A DNA stretch of 64,000 nt from Chloracidobacterium sp. (GCA_016720705.1 JADKKB010000007.1:496001-560000); one strand, 5' to 3'. Shown: positions 37,778-47,047, counted from the first letter of the stretch. Translations and numbers: made by a program. The notes: generated by a model from the sequence alone, not told the origin.

Positions 37778-37900
37778 CCGCAGAGACGCTGTGGCGCTGA
37801 GATCTGTTTTGAATATCGGGCAAGAATTACGATCTTACGAGTTGAGAGGCCGGCACAAAGTGCCCGCCTGCTTGGCTCTGCGTCTCTGCGCCTCTGTGGT
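37777..37900. repeat. Palindromic repeat pair flanking the start of the YCF48-like gene
   Basis: The 25-base left arm (37777-37801, beginning ACCGCAGAGACGC) and right arm (37876-37900, ending GCGCCTCTGTGGT) are inverted copies matching at about 19 of 25 positions. The arms are built from GCAGAGACGC-like units, a wording I recall as a dispersed repeat in acidobacterial and cyanobacterial genomes. The left arm abuts the RNase H stop codon; the right arm lies inside the next coding region. Confidence 0.55.
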
Positions 37901-39824
37901 AATGCTCTTCCTAGCGGCTTCGTTCGCCGGTGCCCAGCGGACCGCGCTTGGCTGGGTCTGGCAAAATCCGCTTCCTCAGGGGAATCCGCTATATTCGATC
38001 CACTTTGCTAAGGACAAACAGAATGGATTCGCCGTCGGCTCGGACAATACGATCCTTCGAACGAGGGACGGCGGTTTCAGATGGGAGCGTCAGGAAGCTC
38101 CAACGGATGTGACGTATTCGGGCGTTTGGGCTCGTGACGCCGAAACGGCGATCGCCGTCGGATCACGTGGAACCATCGTTTCGACGATAAATGGCGGCAA
38201 AGACTGGAAACGCGTGGCGGTCGACGCACGCGACCATTTTTATAGCATTGCGTTTGCCGGAACCGACGCGAATGTCGGCTGGATCACGGGCACATACGGC
38301 CGGATACTTAAGACGACGGACGGCGGCACGACCTGGCACAGTCAATCCGTTGATACCAAAGAACATATCCTAAAGGTAGCGGCGTTTGACGCAGACCACG
38401 CGGCGGCGGTAGGACTCGGCGGCACAGTACTTTTCACAAACGACGGCGGTACAAACTGGGTCGTCACCGGTCCGTGCAAGGGAGCGGTCGTCTCAGGCGT
38501 CGCGTACACCGCGGCAAATGCGATCGTCGTAGTCGGATATGGCGGATGCATCGCACGTTCTAACGACTCAGGCTCGACGTGGGATCTTGTAAATATTTAC
38601 AGCCGTGCCGATCTGCTTTCAATAAATTTTTCGAGTGATAAGACCGGCACCATCACAGATGCCAATGGCCTCGTGTGGCTAACAGGCGACGGCGGTATTA
38701 CCTGGCTGCCATTCAACATCCGCACAAATCCGAAGCTCGTCGCGACGTATTTTGCAGATAGTTTTACCGGATGGGCTGTCGGCGAAAGTGGATTGATACT
38801 GCGGACCGATGATGGCGGGACGAGTTGGCAGCGTCTGAGCGAAGGCGGCCGCGAGGACGTCAACGATATGGCGTTTCTGGATAGCGAATTGGGCGTCGCG
38901 ATCGGATCAAAAGGCAGGATCTGGCTGACCAACGACGCCGGAAGATATTGGTTGCCGGTTTTTTCGGGTACTAGCGAAAGTCTCAACGCTGTTCACTTCT
39001 ACGACGGGCAAAAAGGCTGGGCTGTCGGTGATAAAGGTACGATTCTCCGAACGATAAATGGCGGTGCAAGTTGGGGCAAGGGCGTGTCCAACGTCACCGA
39101 AGACCTGCTTGCCGTCAATTTTGTCACGGATAAGATCGGCTTTGCCGTAGGTGCGAATGGGACGGTTCTTCGAACCGATTCGGCTGGAGCGTATTGGGAA
39201 CAGTTCGAGTCAGGAACACGTCTGTGGCTCGAGGATGTACGCTTTTTTGACCAAAATAGCGGCGTTGCGGTCGGCGATATCGGTACTATTCTGACTACCG
39301 GTGACGGCGGGCTGACTTGGGCAAAGATCAAGACCAACCTCCGCGACAATCTTTATGCATTGAGTTTTTTTGATACGAATATTGGCTATGCGGTCGGCGC
39401 GGGCGGCGTTATTCTCGGCACCACGGATGGCGGGAAAACGTGGAAGGACCAAGAGTCGCCGACGAGATCCAATCTCTTTGCCATACAGGCATTTGGAAAG
39501 GACGGCGCCGTCGCGGTCGGCGAACTCGGAACGGTGCTTGTGACCGAAGATGCCGGACGCTCCTGGCAGATACAGCCTAACATTACCGGAAAAGTGCTGC
39601 AGGCGGTCGTCTATCGAGGCGGTAAGAATGTTTGGGCGGCAGGCCGCGGCGGGACGATACTCAAGCGAACCGAACCGCTTTCACCAAAGCCGCTTTCCGG
39701 GCCCAAAACGCCGCCCACGTTAACCGGTGCCGCACCTCGGTTGCGGCCGAAGTACAGACAACCGCTCGTCACGATAACCGACGACGGTGATATTCCGGCC
39801 GCGGTACCCATCAAAAAGCCTTAG
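37860..39824 (+). CDS. YCF48-like (BNR/Asp-box) beta-propeller protein, secreted
   Basis: This is a secreted protein of about 654 residues with at least twelve repeats of the type G-W-[AV]-V-G-x-x-G-T-I-L-R-T-x-D-G-G-x-x-W. This is the YCF48/HCF136 pattern known from photosystem II assembly factors and from many non-photosynthetic surface proteins. The open frame runs back to 37791; I chose the GTG at 37860, which gives an n-region with arginine and the signal core VVMLFLAASFAGAQ. The start is uncertain because the coding sequence enters a palindromic repeat (residues about 6-14). The C-terminal tail is Pro-rich and unstructured. Confidence 0.8.
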   Translation: MPACLALRLCASVVMLFLAASFAGAQRTALGWVWQNPLPQGNPLYSIHFAKDKQNGFAVGSDNTILRTRDGGFRWERQEAPTDVTYSGVWARDAETAIAVGSRGTIVSTINGGKDWKRVAVDARDHFYSIAFAGTDANVGWITGTYGRILKTTDGGTTWHSQSVDTKEHILKVAAFDADHAAAVGLGGTVLFTNDGGTNWVVTGPCKGAVVSGVAYTAANAIVVVGYGGCIARSNDSGSTWDLVNIYSRADLLSINFSSDKTGTITDANGLVWLTGDGGITWLPFNIRTNPKLVATYFADSFTGWAVGESGLILRTDDGGTSWQRLSEGGREDVNDMAFLDSELGVAIGSKGRIWLTNDAGRYWLPVFSGTSESLNAVHFYDGQKGWAVGDKGTILRTINGGASWGKGVSNVTEDLLAVNFVTDKIGFAVGANGTVLRTDSAGAYWEQFESGTRLWLEDVRFFDQNSGVAVGDIGTILTTGDGGLTWAKIKTNLRDNLYALSFFDTNIGYAVGAGGVILGTTDGGKTWKDQESPTRSNLFAIQAFGKDGAVAVGELGTVLVTEDAGRSWQIQPNITGKVLQAVVYRGGKNVWAAGRGGTILKRTEPLSPKPLSGPKTPPTLTGAAPRLRPKYRQPLVTITDDGDIPAAVPIKKP

Positions 39825-40690
39825 TTTCGTTTGACCGTTACCGAGATCCATTCACCGGCAGAGTTGATCGAATATCGCTCAACTGCTCTGGTCTCGAGAG
39901 CCTCCGTGATCATATCCGTTTGAGTTCCAAGGATTCCCGACAGCAGCAATACTCGCTTTGTTTTAGCAAGCAGCAGATCGATCATCGGCAAAATGACATC
40001 GATCGTCAGATTGGCACAAACAAAATCGAACATATCAGTTCCATCGCCGATCTCGCCGAGAAAGAACTCAATGTCGCCCGTTCCGTTCATCTCGCCATTC
40101 TCAATTGCGATCTTCACCGAATCTTCGTCGACATCACACGCGACGATGTGCCGTTTGCCTAGTTTTGCTGCAGCTATCGCGAGAATACCGGTTCCCGTAC
40201 CGACATCGAGAAAACTCTCGCCCGGAGCGAGTTCTTCGCCGATCGCCGAGACACACAACTGTGTCGTTTCGTGCGTGCCGGTGCCGAATGCCATATTCGG
40301 TTCGATGCGGATCACCATCTTGGACTCATCGTCCACCGTTTCCCACGGGGGTGCGATGATAAAATCGCCGATCACCGTCGGGCGCCAATGCTTTTTCCAT
40401 TCGGCCAGCCAGTCCGTCTGTTCGACCGAACGCGTTGCGATACTCGTGACTCGCTCGGGAACGTAGTTATAGATCCGTAGTGCCTCCCGAACGGTCTCGT
40501 GGATGTCCGCGTCCTCCGGCAGCTTTTCAAAGTATCCCGACACCCGCAACGGTTTGTCCGTCGGCTTAAGAAAACTGTCGATCTCGGTTCCGAGTGCACC
40601 GAGTTCGTTTAGTGCGAATTCGATCGCCTCTGTCGCAATCGCATCGGTTTCGATGTCGACGGCGAACCAAAGTTTTTTGTCATTGTTCAT
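39821..40690 (-). CDS. prmA: Ribosomal protein L11 methyltransferase
   Basis: This enzyme methylates ribosomal protein L11 using S-adenosylmethionine. The start at 40690 (MNNDKKLWFAVDIETD) gives 289 residues, normal for PrmA. The frame is open further upstream into era, but that part has no family support. Motifs seen are P-N-M-A-F-G-T-G-T-H-E-T-T, L-D-V-G-T-G-T-G-I-L-A-I-A-A-A-K and a F-V-C-A-N-L motif near residue 205. It lies 38 bases downstream of era on the same strand. Its stop overlaps the convergent YCF48-like gene by 4 bases. Confidence 0.93.
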   Translation of the reverse strand: MNNDKKLWFAVDIETDAIATEAIEFALNELGALGTEIDSFLKPTDKPLRVSGYFEKLPEDADIHETVREALRIYNYVPERVTSIATRSVEQTDWLAEWKKHWRPTVIGDFIIAPPWETVDDESKMVIRIEPNMAFGTGTHETTQLCVSAIGEELAPGESFLDVGTGTGILAIAAAKLGKRHIVACDVDEDSVKIAIENGEMNGTGDIEFFLGEIGDGTDMFDFVCANLTIDVILPMIDLLLAKTKRVLLLSGILGTQTDMITEALETRAVERYSINSAGEWISVTVKRN

Positions 40691-40728
40691 TATGATCTGT
40701 AGAGTAAGATACCCTCGGCACGCGTGAT

Positions 40729-41634
40729 CTAACGACTCTTTTCGAGCCCGATCTCGTCCAGCGAGGCTTCGCGGTTGCGCCAGTCTTCGACGACCTTGAC
40801 GAAGAGTTTTAGATAGACCTGACGCCCAACAAGATTTTCGATATCGACGCGCGCTCGAGTACCGATATCCTTTATGCGTGATCCCTGTTTCCCGACAATT
40901 ATCTTCTTTTGCGAGTGTTTTTCCACGTAGATCGCGCAAAAAATGCGGAGAACGTTCGGATCCGTATCATCATATAGCTCAGTGACGACCGCCGTCACAT
41001 ACGGCAGTTCTTCCCCGGTGGATAACAGTATTTTTTCCCGGACCATTTCCGCCGCGATGCTCCGCACCGGCTGATCGGTCATCTCATCCTCGCCAAATAT
41101 CGGTTCGCCCTCGGGCAAATGTTTTACGATCTGGGAAAGTAAGTTGTCGATAGCGTCGCCCTTAAGAGCGGAAACCGGAATGATCTCGGCAAAGTCATAC
41201 TCTTTCGAGTACATATCAATTAGCGGCAGCAACGCAGCCTTGTCCCGGATCTTATCTATCTTGTTGAGGACGAGCACGGTTGGCTTGGCAGCCTGCTTGA
41301 CGAGCTCGAGTACAAACCGGTCACCATTTCCGGTCGATACGCTCGCGTCACGCATCAGGACAAGTACGTCGACCGAGAGGATCGCATCGTGCACCGCCGA
41401 CATCATCCGGCGGTTAAGCAAATGCCCCGGTTTGTGGACTCCGGGCGTATCGACGAAGACGATCTGGCCGCCGTCTATATTGACGATACCTTGAATACGA
41501 TGTCGGGTCGTTTGCGGTTTGTTTGAAACGGCTGCGATCTTCTCACCGACCAGGCGGTTTAGGAGCGTAGATTTTCCCGCGTTGGGCCGCCCGACGAATG
41601 CGGCATAGCCGCTGCGAAATTTATCATCCTGCAT
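40729..41634 (-). CDS. era: GTPase Era
   Basis: This essential GTPase binds the 3' end of 16S rRNA during 30S assembly. The 301 residues include G1 GRPNAGKSTLLNRL, G2 at SNKPQTTRH, G3 DTPGVH, G4 NKID and a C-terminal KH domain with IVGKQGSRIKDIG. The length and the KH motif separate it from other TRAFAC GTPases. A TAACGT hexamer sits exactly 7 bases before the ATG, without a Shine-Dalgarno, consistent with a leaderless transcript. prmA follows. Confidence 0.97.
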   Translation of the reverse strand: MQDDKFRSGYAAFVGRPNAGKSTLLNRLVGEKIAAVSNKPQTTRHRIQGIVNIDGGQIVFVDTPGVHKPGHLLNRRMMSAVHDAILSVDVLVLMRDASVSTGNGDRFVLELVKQAAKPTVLVLNKIDKIRDKAALLPLIDMYSKEYDFAEIIPVSALKGDAIDNLLSQIVKHLPEGEPIFGEDEMTDQPVRSIAAEMVREKILLSTGEELPYVTAVVTELYDDTDPNVLRIFCAIYVEKHSQKKIIVGKQGSRIKDIGTRARVDIENLVGRQVYLKLFVKVVEDWRNREASLDEIGLEKSR

Positions 41635-41641
41635 CGAATAG

Positions 41642-41647
41642 ACGTTA
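41642..41647 (-). promoter_or_regulatory. Putative -10 box for a leaderless era transcript
   Basis: On the minus strand TAACGT is followed by seven bases (CTATTCG) and the era ATG at 41634. It fits the TAnnnT-N7-ATG pattern seen at four other genes in this window. The hexamer itself is weaker than the others. Confidence 0.35.
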
Positions 41648-41682
41648 ACAGATTTGGCGTGAGATTCAAGGAATCGCAGAAT

Positions 41683-43473
41683 CTACTGCTTTTTCAGCAA
41701 ATTTTGCTTGCCGGCGATTGCATCGCGGAATGCTCCGCCCGCTATATCGTCAAGCTGGATCGCCTTGTCATATAGCTGGAGAGCATAAGCATCCTCACCC
41801 GCAAATTCGTATATCCGTGCCAGTGCGACGTAGGTCAGCGACAAAAGTGCCTTGTCGGTATCCTGCTTTGCGGTCCGGAGGACATTGCTGTAGGCGACCT
41901 TGGCGTCTAGTAGCTTTTGGGCCTGGATATCCGGATCAGTGACACTTGCCGCCGCGAGGCTTGCGACGCGTCCGATCGTATAGTAGATCCGCGGCTCAGA
42001 CGGATTGTCCGCTGCCAATTTTTTAAGTTCGGTGCCTGCTCCGTTCAGATCCTGCGCCTCGATCATTTTTTGTATATCGAGCAGACGTTTTGTCACCGGA
42101 TTGTCCGCGGCGGTCTCGATAGCGATCGGATTTTTTCGGCGGGCCTCACGGGCCGCAAGGGCACGCTGTTTAGCATCAGCATTGCGGGCGAGGCGGTCCA
42201 TCTCCTTCGACGCGTCAAATGTCGCGATCATTTCCCGCAGCGATGACGCGATATCAAACCCGGAGTTTTCGGTACCTTTTAGTTGTTCGGCAAAGTAGAA
42301 CGACATCACCGCACCACGCTCGTATGCATCGGAAAGCATTAATGCGGTCTCATCAGCCAATTGGATCTTTTGGCGGTCAAGTTCGGCTGAGACCGCACGT
42401 TTTTCCGGCACGGTCTTCATCGTTTCGATCTTCACACGGGCCTGTTCGGTAGCGATCTGCGAGCGTGTAAATTCGATCTGCCGTGCATCGATCGCCGAAA
42501 CGAGCGATCGCGAGATCGTCAGAAACACATCCGGCGAGATCGACGGGTCGGTCTTGCGGCGTTCATCCAAAAGCAACTTCACCTGTTCGCGGATCAAACC
42601 AATATCTTTCGAATTTTTCAAGACTAGCGGATCGACCACATACTGCAGGAATGCACGGCGTGCATCGGTATTACTGAGATCCTTGTCCGGCGGTAAAACG
42701 AGATAATAGTCGTCCTTTACGTTTAGGAAAATAATGTTGCCCGCCGGTGCAAGCATTTCCGGAACAACCATAAATCGGCGTTCATAATCGCGGGTTTCCA
42801 CCTTTTGGAGAACGGTGTTTTTACTTTTTGCCCTTTGCGTCTCGATCTTGATCTTTTCGGAATAATAGATTTCAGGCCGCGTATGCAAATAGTTGAGCAG
42901 ATCGGTGACCATTTCGCGGGTCGACGATCTCAGCGTTTGGTTTGCCTCAGACTGGTAGTCCTTGACGTATTCATCGAGTTTTCCGCTAATGCCGGACCGT
43001 CGGTAAAATTCGCGAGCTAGCGGAGCAAAATCGAGCACATCCAGCAATGTTCCCGGCAGGTCGGCTGTGTATGCCGGATCAGCCATCTCAGGAACCGGAG
43101 ACAGCGTATATGCCATCGAAATAAATGGCGAGACCAATTCTACATCAGTCGCGGTGGGGCGGCGTTTTTTATACTGCGTGACAAAAACTGAGATCCGCTG
43201 GCGTAGGTCCTCGTTCATTCCGGCCATATCCTGAAGCAGGCGTTCGCGAAATTTCGAACCCTTTTCGGACAATGTCGTGTTGATCAATTTCACTTCCTGC
43301 CCGTCGCTATTCTTGATCCGGGCCATTTCAAGTGCGGACAGCACCACCAGCACTCGTTTGTCCGGACCGATCTTCACGCCGTAATTCGAAACGTCCATTC
43401 CCGCCGAAGCGTTTTGGCCATAACCAACTGCCGAAACTACGGCTACCAATATCAGTATTAAGATTTTTCGCAT
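41683..43473 (-). CDS. Secreted TPR-like protein, uncharacterised
   Basis: This 596-residue protein has a signal peptide (about 1-20, ending GYGQ). The central region is helical with charged stretches (about 280-430). The last 130 residues look like tetratricopeptide-type helical repeats: GRVASLAAASVTDPDIQAQK, then ALARIYEFAGEDAYALQLYD and KAIQLDDIAGGAF. TPR domains bind partner proteins. The N-terminal 250 residues match nothing I recognise. It is 48 bases upstream of era on the same strand. No enzyme motif is visible. Confidence 0.75.
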   Translation of the reverse strand: MRKILILILVAVVSAVGYGQNASAGMDVSNYGVKIGPDKRVLVVLSALEMARIKNSDGQEVKLINTTLSEKGSKFRERLLQDMAGMNEDLRQRISVFVTQYKKRRPTATDVELVSPFISMAYTLSPVPEMADPAYTADLPGTLLDVLDFAPLAREFYRRSGISGKLDEYVKDYQSEANQTLRSSTREMVTDLLNYLHTRPEIYYSEKIKIETQRAKSKNTVLQKVETRDYERRFMVVPEMLAPAGNIIFLNVKDDYYLVLPPDKDLSNTDARRAFLQYVVDPLVLKNSKDIGLIREQVKLLLDERRKTDPSISPDVFLTISRSLVSAIDARQIEFTRSQIATEQARVKIETMKTVPEKRAVSAELDRQKIQLADETALMLSDAYERGAVMSFYFAEQLKGTENSGFDIASSLREMIATFDASKEMDRLARNADAKQRALAAREARRKNPIAIETAADNPVTKRLLDIQKMIEAQDLNGAGTELKKLAADNPSEPRIYYTIGRVASLAAASVTDPDIQAQKLLDAKVAYSNVLRTAKQDTDKALLSLTYVALARIYEFAGEDAYALQLYDKAIQLDDIAGGAFRDAIAGKQNLLKKQ

Positions 43474-43584
43474 TTAATTCAGGGCCGAGCCTTAATTCCA
43501 ATCAAATCGTCACGCTAGTTGCAGCCCAATTAAAAAAGATGAATTTATTTAACTCTGGGATGCACGGCAAGGTAATAAAACAAA

Positions 43585-43617
43585 GGATAAAGGAGAAACG
43601 AATTTCATCCTTTATCC
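43585..43617 (-). terminator. Rho-independent terminator after the STAS gene
   Basis: GGATAAAGGA pairs perfectly with TCCTTTATCC, and the inner bases GAAA and TTTC extend the stem around a CGAA loop with a single bulged A. On the minus strand the stem is followed by the T-rich run TTTGTTTTATT. It lies 30 bases beyond the STAS stop codon. Confidence 0.75.
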
Positions 43618-43647
43618 CAATTTGCCGCCAAAAACGGAGCCTGTTCT

Positions 43648-43995
43648 TTAGGAAAAGCTGCTCAGAGCGTCAGCCTCGTTTTCAAAAACGTCGAAAACGG
43701 TCAACAACTTGGTAATGGCCAAAAGGTCTTGGATTTTTTCGGTCAAATTCAAGAGTTTGAGTGTCCCGCCCTCTTTATTCACGGCAGTAAAGCTCGAGAC
43801 CAGTTCGCCGATGCCGCTTGAATCGATATAGCCGACGCGGCCCAAATTCAAGAGCAGTTTGGTCTTGCCTTCGCCAAGGACGCGACGAATTGTTCCGCGA
43901 AGAGCAACGCTACCCTCGCCGATCGTGACCTTGCCGTCGAGGTCGAGGATCGTCACATCACCCGCCTGCCGTTCAGTAATAGTAATATCTGCCAT
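43648..43995 (-). CDS. STAS-domain anti-sigma factor antagonist
   Basis: This 115-residue single-domain protein has the SpoIIAA/RsbV fold. The motif G-Y-I-D-S-S-G-I-G-E-L holds the phosphorylatable serine that switches partner binding. Flanking strands (VTILDLDGKVTIGEG and LNLTEKIQDLLAITKL) fit the family. It has an AGGAG Shine-Dalgarno. The RsbW-type kinase gene lies 86 bases upstream on the same strand, so the two form a partner-switching pair. No sigma factor or phosphatase is adjacent. Confidence 0.93.
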   Translation of the reverse strand: MADITITERQAGDVTILDLDGKVTIGEGSVALRGTIRRVLGEGKTKLLLNLGRVGYIDSSGIGELVSSFTAVNKEGGTLKLLNLTEKIQDLLAITKLLTVFDVFENEADALSSFS

Positions 43996-44081
43996 TTTTA
44001 TCTCCTGTTTTTAACTTCGAAATTATATGAAAGCTGATTTTAGACCAACATTAATCTAAAAGTCCACGTAGCTCTCGGAAT

Positions 44082-44492
44082 TTATCGCTTTTTGACCATT
44101 GTTACGATCAATCCGCCGCCGTCCGCATTGGACCATTCTACCTCGTCCATAAATGACCTCATAAAGAGGATACCGCGGCCATTTGCTTTAAGCAGATTTT
44201 CCCGATCGGTCGGATCCGGAATATCCTCTGGCCGAAACCCTGATCCGTAGTCCCGAACTTTGATCTCGACACCGACGGAAGTTTGGTCGAGTGTTACCTC
44301 GACGACCTTTGATCCGTCAAATTTATTGCCGTGTTTAATTGCATTCGCAACCGATTCGCGAACAGCGAGATCGATCGCAAAGATCATATCATCGGCGAGG
44401 CCCGCTGCTTTGGCAAAGCTTTCAGCTCCGGCGGCCGCTTCGTCGACGGACTCGATCCTACTAGGCAGTGTAAGTTGAACGGTTTCAGTCAC
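44082..44492 (-). CDS. RsbW/SpoIIAB-type anti-sigma serine kinase (GHKL ATPase)
   Basis: This 136-residue protein has the HATPase_c fold. The N-box reads AVRESVANAIKHGNKFDG, the G1 box is VRDYGSGFRPEDIPDP and the G2 region is ANGRGILFMRSFMDEVEW. Such kinases phosphorylate the STAS partner and sequester a sigma factor. Here the start is a GTG (44492). The STAS gene is next downstream, the usual arrangement in reverse order to Bacillus. It is divergent from aroA with an 83-base gap. Confidence 0.92.
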   Translation of the reverse strand: MTETVQLTLPSRIESVDEAAAGAESFAKAAGLADDMIFAIDLAVRESVANAIKHGNKFDGSKVVEVTLDQTSVGVEIKVRDYGSGFRPEDIPDPTDRENLLKANGRGILFMRSFMDEVEWSNADGGGLIVTMVKKR

Positions 44493-44562
44493 GATAGTTA
44501 TATGTTCAGTAAGTTACGGGCTGAAACGGCAACGTGTCAAGACAAACGCCACCCTTTCCTAT

Positions 44563-44568
44563 TAAAAT
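44563..44568 (+). promoter_or_regulatory. Putative -10 box for a leaderless aroA transcript
   Basis: TAAAAT is followed by seven bases (GATACTA) and the ATG at 44576. A weak -35-like AAGACA lies 18 bases upstream at 44539-44544. The placement favours the ATG at 44576 over upstream in-frame starts at 44534 and 44567. Confidence 0.45.
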
Positions 44569-44575
44569 GATACTA

Positions 44576-45859
44576 ATGTTTGTTCATCCTGCCAAAAGCC
44601 TCACCGGCACGTTACGATTGCCCGGTGATAAATCGATATCCCACCGGGCGGCGATGTTTGCCGCGATGGCCAGCGGAACTTCGACGATCAGCAATTTCGC
44701 GGCTAGCTCCGATTGCGGCTCGACGCTCGACTGTCTCGCTTCGCTTGGTTGTGAGATCACACGATCGGGAAATGATGTTACGGTCGCCGGCCGCCCATTC
44801 ACACGGCCTGATTCGCCGCTTGATTGCGGTAATAGCGGCACCACGATGCGGCTTATGTCGGGCATCCTTGCCGGGCGGCAGGTCGGCGCCGCTTTGATCG
44901 GTGACGAATCGCTCTCGTCACGGCCGATGAACCGCGTAATCGAACCGCTAGAAGAAATGGGGGCGGAAATCTCATCTAATAACGGAAAAGCTCCGCTTGT
45001 GGTCACGCCGGGCAGGCCGCTATCGGGCACCAGGCACGAGCTTCGGATAGCGTCCGCTCAGATCAAGTCCTGTTTGCTACTGGCCGGAATCGGTGCTGAA
45101 GGCACGACCGAAGTCATAGAACCGGTTCCGACCCGCGACCATACCGAACGAATGCTGCGATGGTTTGGAGCCGAGATCGACACTTCGATTCCTGGGGCTA
45201 TCTCGATCAAGGGCGGACAAATGCTTTCAGCACGATCTTTCTCGGTGCCCGGAGATATATCTTCGGCGGCATTCTTTATGGTCGCCGCGGCGAGTCTTGA
45301 GGGTTCGGCCTTGACGCTGGAGAGCATCGGCCTAAATCCCTCTCGAACCGGAATAATTGACGTTTTGCGACGAACCGGAGTTGACCTTTCGATCACCGAC
45401 GAGCGAGTCGAATGCGGTGAACCGGTCGGCGATATCGTCGTTCGGGGTTCACGACAACGTCTAACCGCCGCCGCCCCGTTATTACTCGACGGACCGTTGA
45501 TCGCCAATATTATTGATGAGATCCCGGTACTTGCGGTCCTCGGAACACAAATGGGCCAAGGCCTGGAGATCCGCGGTGCAGGAGAATTGAGGGTCAAGGA
45601 ATCTGACCGCATAAGGACCGTTGTCGAAGGCCTGCGGTCAATGGGTGCCGATGTCGTTGAGTTCGACGACGGTCTCCGGGTCGCTCATTCGCAACTTCAC
45701 GGAGCCCGTATCAACTCTTATGGAGACCATCGTATAGCAATGGCCTTTGCGGTCGCCGCGTCGTTTGCTATCGGTGAAACCGAGATCGTCGACGCGGATT
45801 GCGTCGATGTTTCGTTTCCCGGATTCTTTGAAACGCTTAAAAGTGTCGTAATCTCATAG
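44576..45859 (+). CDS. aroA: 3-phosphoshikimate 1-carboxyvinyltransferase (EPSP synthase)
   Basis: This is the sixth step of the shikimate pathway, joining PEP to shikimate 3-phosphate. With the ATG at 44576 it is 427 residues. LPGDKSISHRAAMFAA is the N-terminal substrate loop, LDCGNSGTTMRLMSGIL the first prosite signature and RVKESDRIRTV the second. The residue after NSG is threonine and the loop has the class II-like GNSGTT rather than GNAGTA, so its glyphosate class would need testing. aroK follows 6 bases later. A -10-like box sits 7 bases before the start. Confidence 0.96.
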   Translation: MFVHPAKSLTGTLRLPGDKSISHRAAMFAAMASGTSTISNFAASSDCGSTLDCLASLGCEITRSGNDVTVAGRPFTRPDSPLDCGNSGTTMRLMSGILAGRQVGAALIGDESLSSRPMNRVIEPLEEMGAEISSNNGKAPLVVTPGRPLSGTRHELRIASAQIKSCLLLAGIGAEGTTEVIEPVPTRDHTERMLRWFGAEIDTSIPGAISIKGGQMLSARSFSVPGDISSAAFFMVAAASLEGSALTLESIGLNPSRTGIIDVLRRTGVDLSITDERVECGEPVGDIVVRGSRQRLTAAAPLLLDGPLIANIIDEIPVLAVLGTQMGQGLEIRGAGELRVKESDRIRTVVEGLRSMGADVVEFDDGLRVAHSQLHGARINSYGDHRIAMAFAVAASFAIGETEIVDADCVDVSFPGFFETLKSVVIS

Positions 45860-45865
45860 TCGAGA

Positions 45866-46381
45866 ATGAACAAGGAACAAAGAATCGTACTCACCGGTTT
45901 TATGGGTGTCGGCAAATCCAGCGTCGCCCGACACGTCGCGCACCTGATCAAGTCAAAACGTGTCGACCTGGACCACGAACTCGAATACGGTGAAAGGCGC
46001 ACGGTCGCCCAGATAATCGACGCCGAAGGCGAACCGGCATTTCGCGACATCGAATCCCGCTATTTGCAGGAAGCGCTCGACAGACCTGACCTCCGAGTGC
46101 TGTCGCTCGGCGGCGGAACGTGGACACTCGAGCGAAACCGAGAAATCATCAAGAGGTCGGGCTTGACCAGCGTTTGGCTTGAATCGACTTTTGAACATTG
46201 CTGGCTAAATGTTGCATTTTCGCGAAAAGATCGGCCGCTCGCCCGCGACAAAAAGCGGGCATTCGAACTATTTCAACAAAGACAACAACATTATGCCCTC
46301 GCTGATTGGCATTTTGTGGTTCGTCCGGACAGTACGTCATTTGACGTTGCCAAACAGATCATCGAACAAATATTTTCGTAA
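45866..46381 (+). CDS. aroK: Shikimate kinase
   Basis: This 171-residue P-loop kinase phosphorylates shikimate. Walker A is GFMGVGKSSVARHVA, the shikimate-binding D-L-D-H motif follows, then RDIESRYLQEAL, and GGGTWTLERNREII carries the GGG loop (seen as LGGGTW). The lid arginine lies in RKDRPLARDKK. It directly follows aroA, although its product is used one step earlier. The start ATG lies just after the aroA stop. Some residues around LDHELEYGERRTV differ from the common DxDxxIExxxG, so it could be one of the divergent paralogues. Confidence 0.9.
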   Translation: MNKEQRIVLTGFMGVGKSSVARHVAHLIKSKRVDLDHELEYGERRTVAQIIDAEGEPAFRDIESRYLQEALDRPDLRVLSLGGGTWTLERNREIIKRSGLTSVWLESTFEHCWLNVAFSRKDRPLARDKKRAFELFQQRQQHYALADWHFVVRPDSTSFDVAKQIIEQIFS

Positions 46382-46555
46382 ATATTGACGGTCTGGTGTT
46401 GAAAATTAGTTTGTAATCTATCAAGATTGATTTACTAGAAAACTAGTTATCCACATCTGAATGGTGGGGAGATATTATTAGACACGATCGAACAAGTGCC
46501 GAACGCATTTGCGATTATTGGTATGCGAATATTAGACAATTTTTCTGGAGGAAAA

Positions 46556-47029
46556 ATGAAAATCAAAGCTTTAACACTTTTCACTTTGGCCCTTGCCCTC
46601 TTTATGAGTGCTTGCGGCAAGAGCGATGCTGATCTGCAGAAAGCAGTTCAGGATAAGCTCACCGCCGACAAGGTCGTAGGCGTAACCGTGGCCGTCAAGG
46701 ACGCTGTCGCTACCCTGACGGGCGAAGTCGCAGACATCACCGTAAAGACAAAGGCCGAAACCTCAGCCAAGGTCGAAGGCATCAAATCAGTTGATAACAA
46801 ACTGACGCTCAAGCCGATGCCGACGCCGGAACCGCCGTCACCCGATAAAATGATCGAAGGCAGCGTCAACGAGGCACTCAAAAAGAAAGGAATTGCAGGA
46901 GTTACCGTAGCCGTTAAGGATGGCGAAGTTACACTGAGCGGAACCGTGGACAAGGCTAAGGTTGCCGAGATCATGATGACCGCTAACGAAGCAAAACCGA
47001 AGAAGGTTATCAACAACCTCAACAAATAG
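46556..47029 (+). CDS. BON-domain lipoprotein
   Basis: A GGAGG Shine-Dalgarno just before the ATG at 46556 fixes the start, giving 157 residues. The signal peptide ends L-F-M-S-A-C, a lipobox. Two BON domains follow (about 28-85 and 95-155), each with the pattern KVVGVTVAVKDAVATLTGEV and AGVTVAVKDGEVTLSGTV. BON domains bind phospholipid surfaces, and proteins such as OsmY and DolP act in envelope stress. A second BON-like plus LysM protein is encoded 18 bases downstream. Confidence 0.88.
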   Translation: MKIKALTLFTLALALFMSACGKSDADLQKAVQDKLTADKVVGVTVAVKDAVATLTGEVADITVKTKAETSAKVEGIKSVDNKLTLKPMPTPEPPSPDKMIEGSVNEALKKKGIAGVTVAVKDGEVTLSGTVDKAKVAEIMMTANEAKPKKVINNLNK

Positions 47030-47047
47030 GCGAATAACGGAGGAATT

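Noticed and set aside
40691..40939. Upstream extension of the prmA reading frame
   Set aside because: It overlaps era in another frame, has no family similarity and would add 83 basic residues; the ATG at 40690 gives the normal PrmA length.
46447..46455. TTATCCACA, a perfect DnaA-box sequence
   Set aside because: It is a single copy with no cluster, no AT-rich unwinding region and no dnaA or dnaN gene nearby, so it does not mark an origin.
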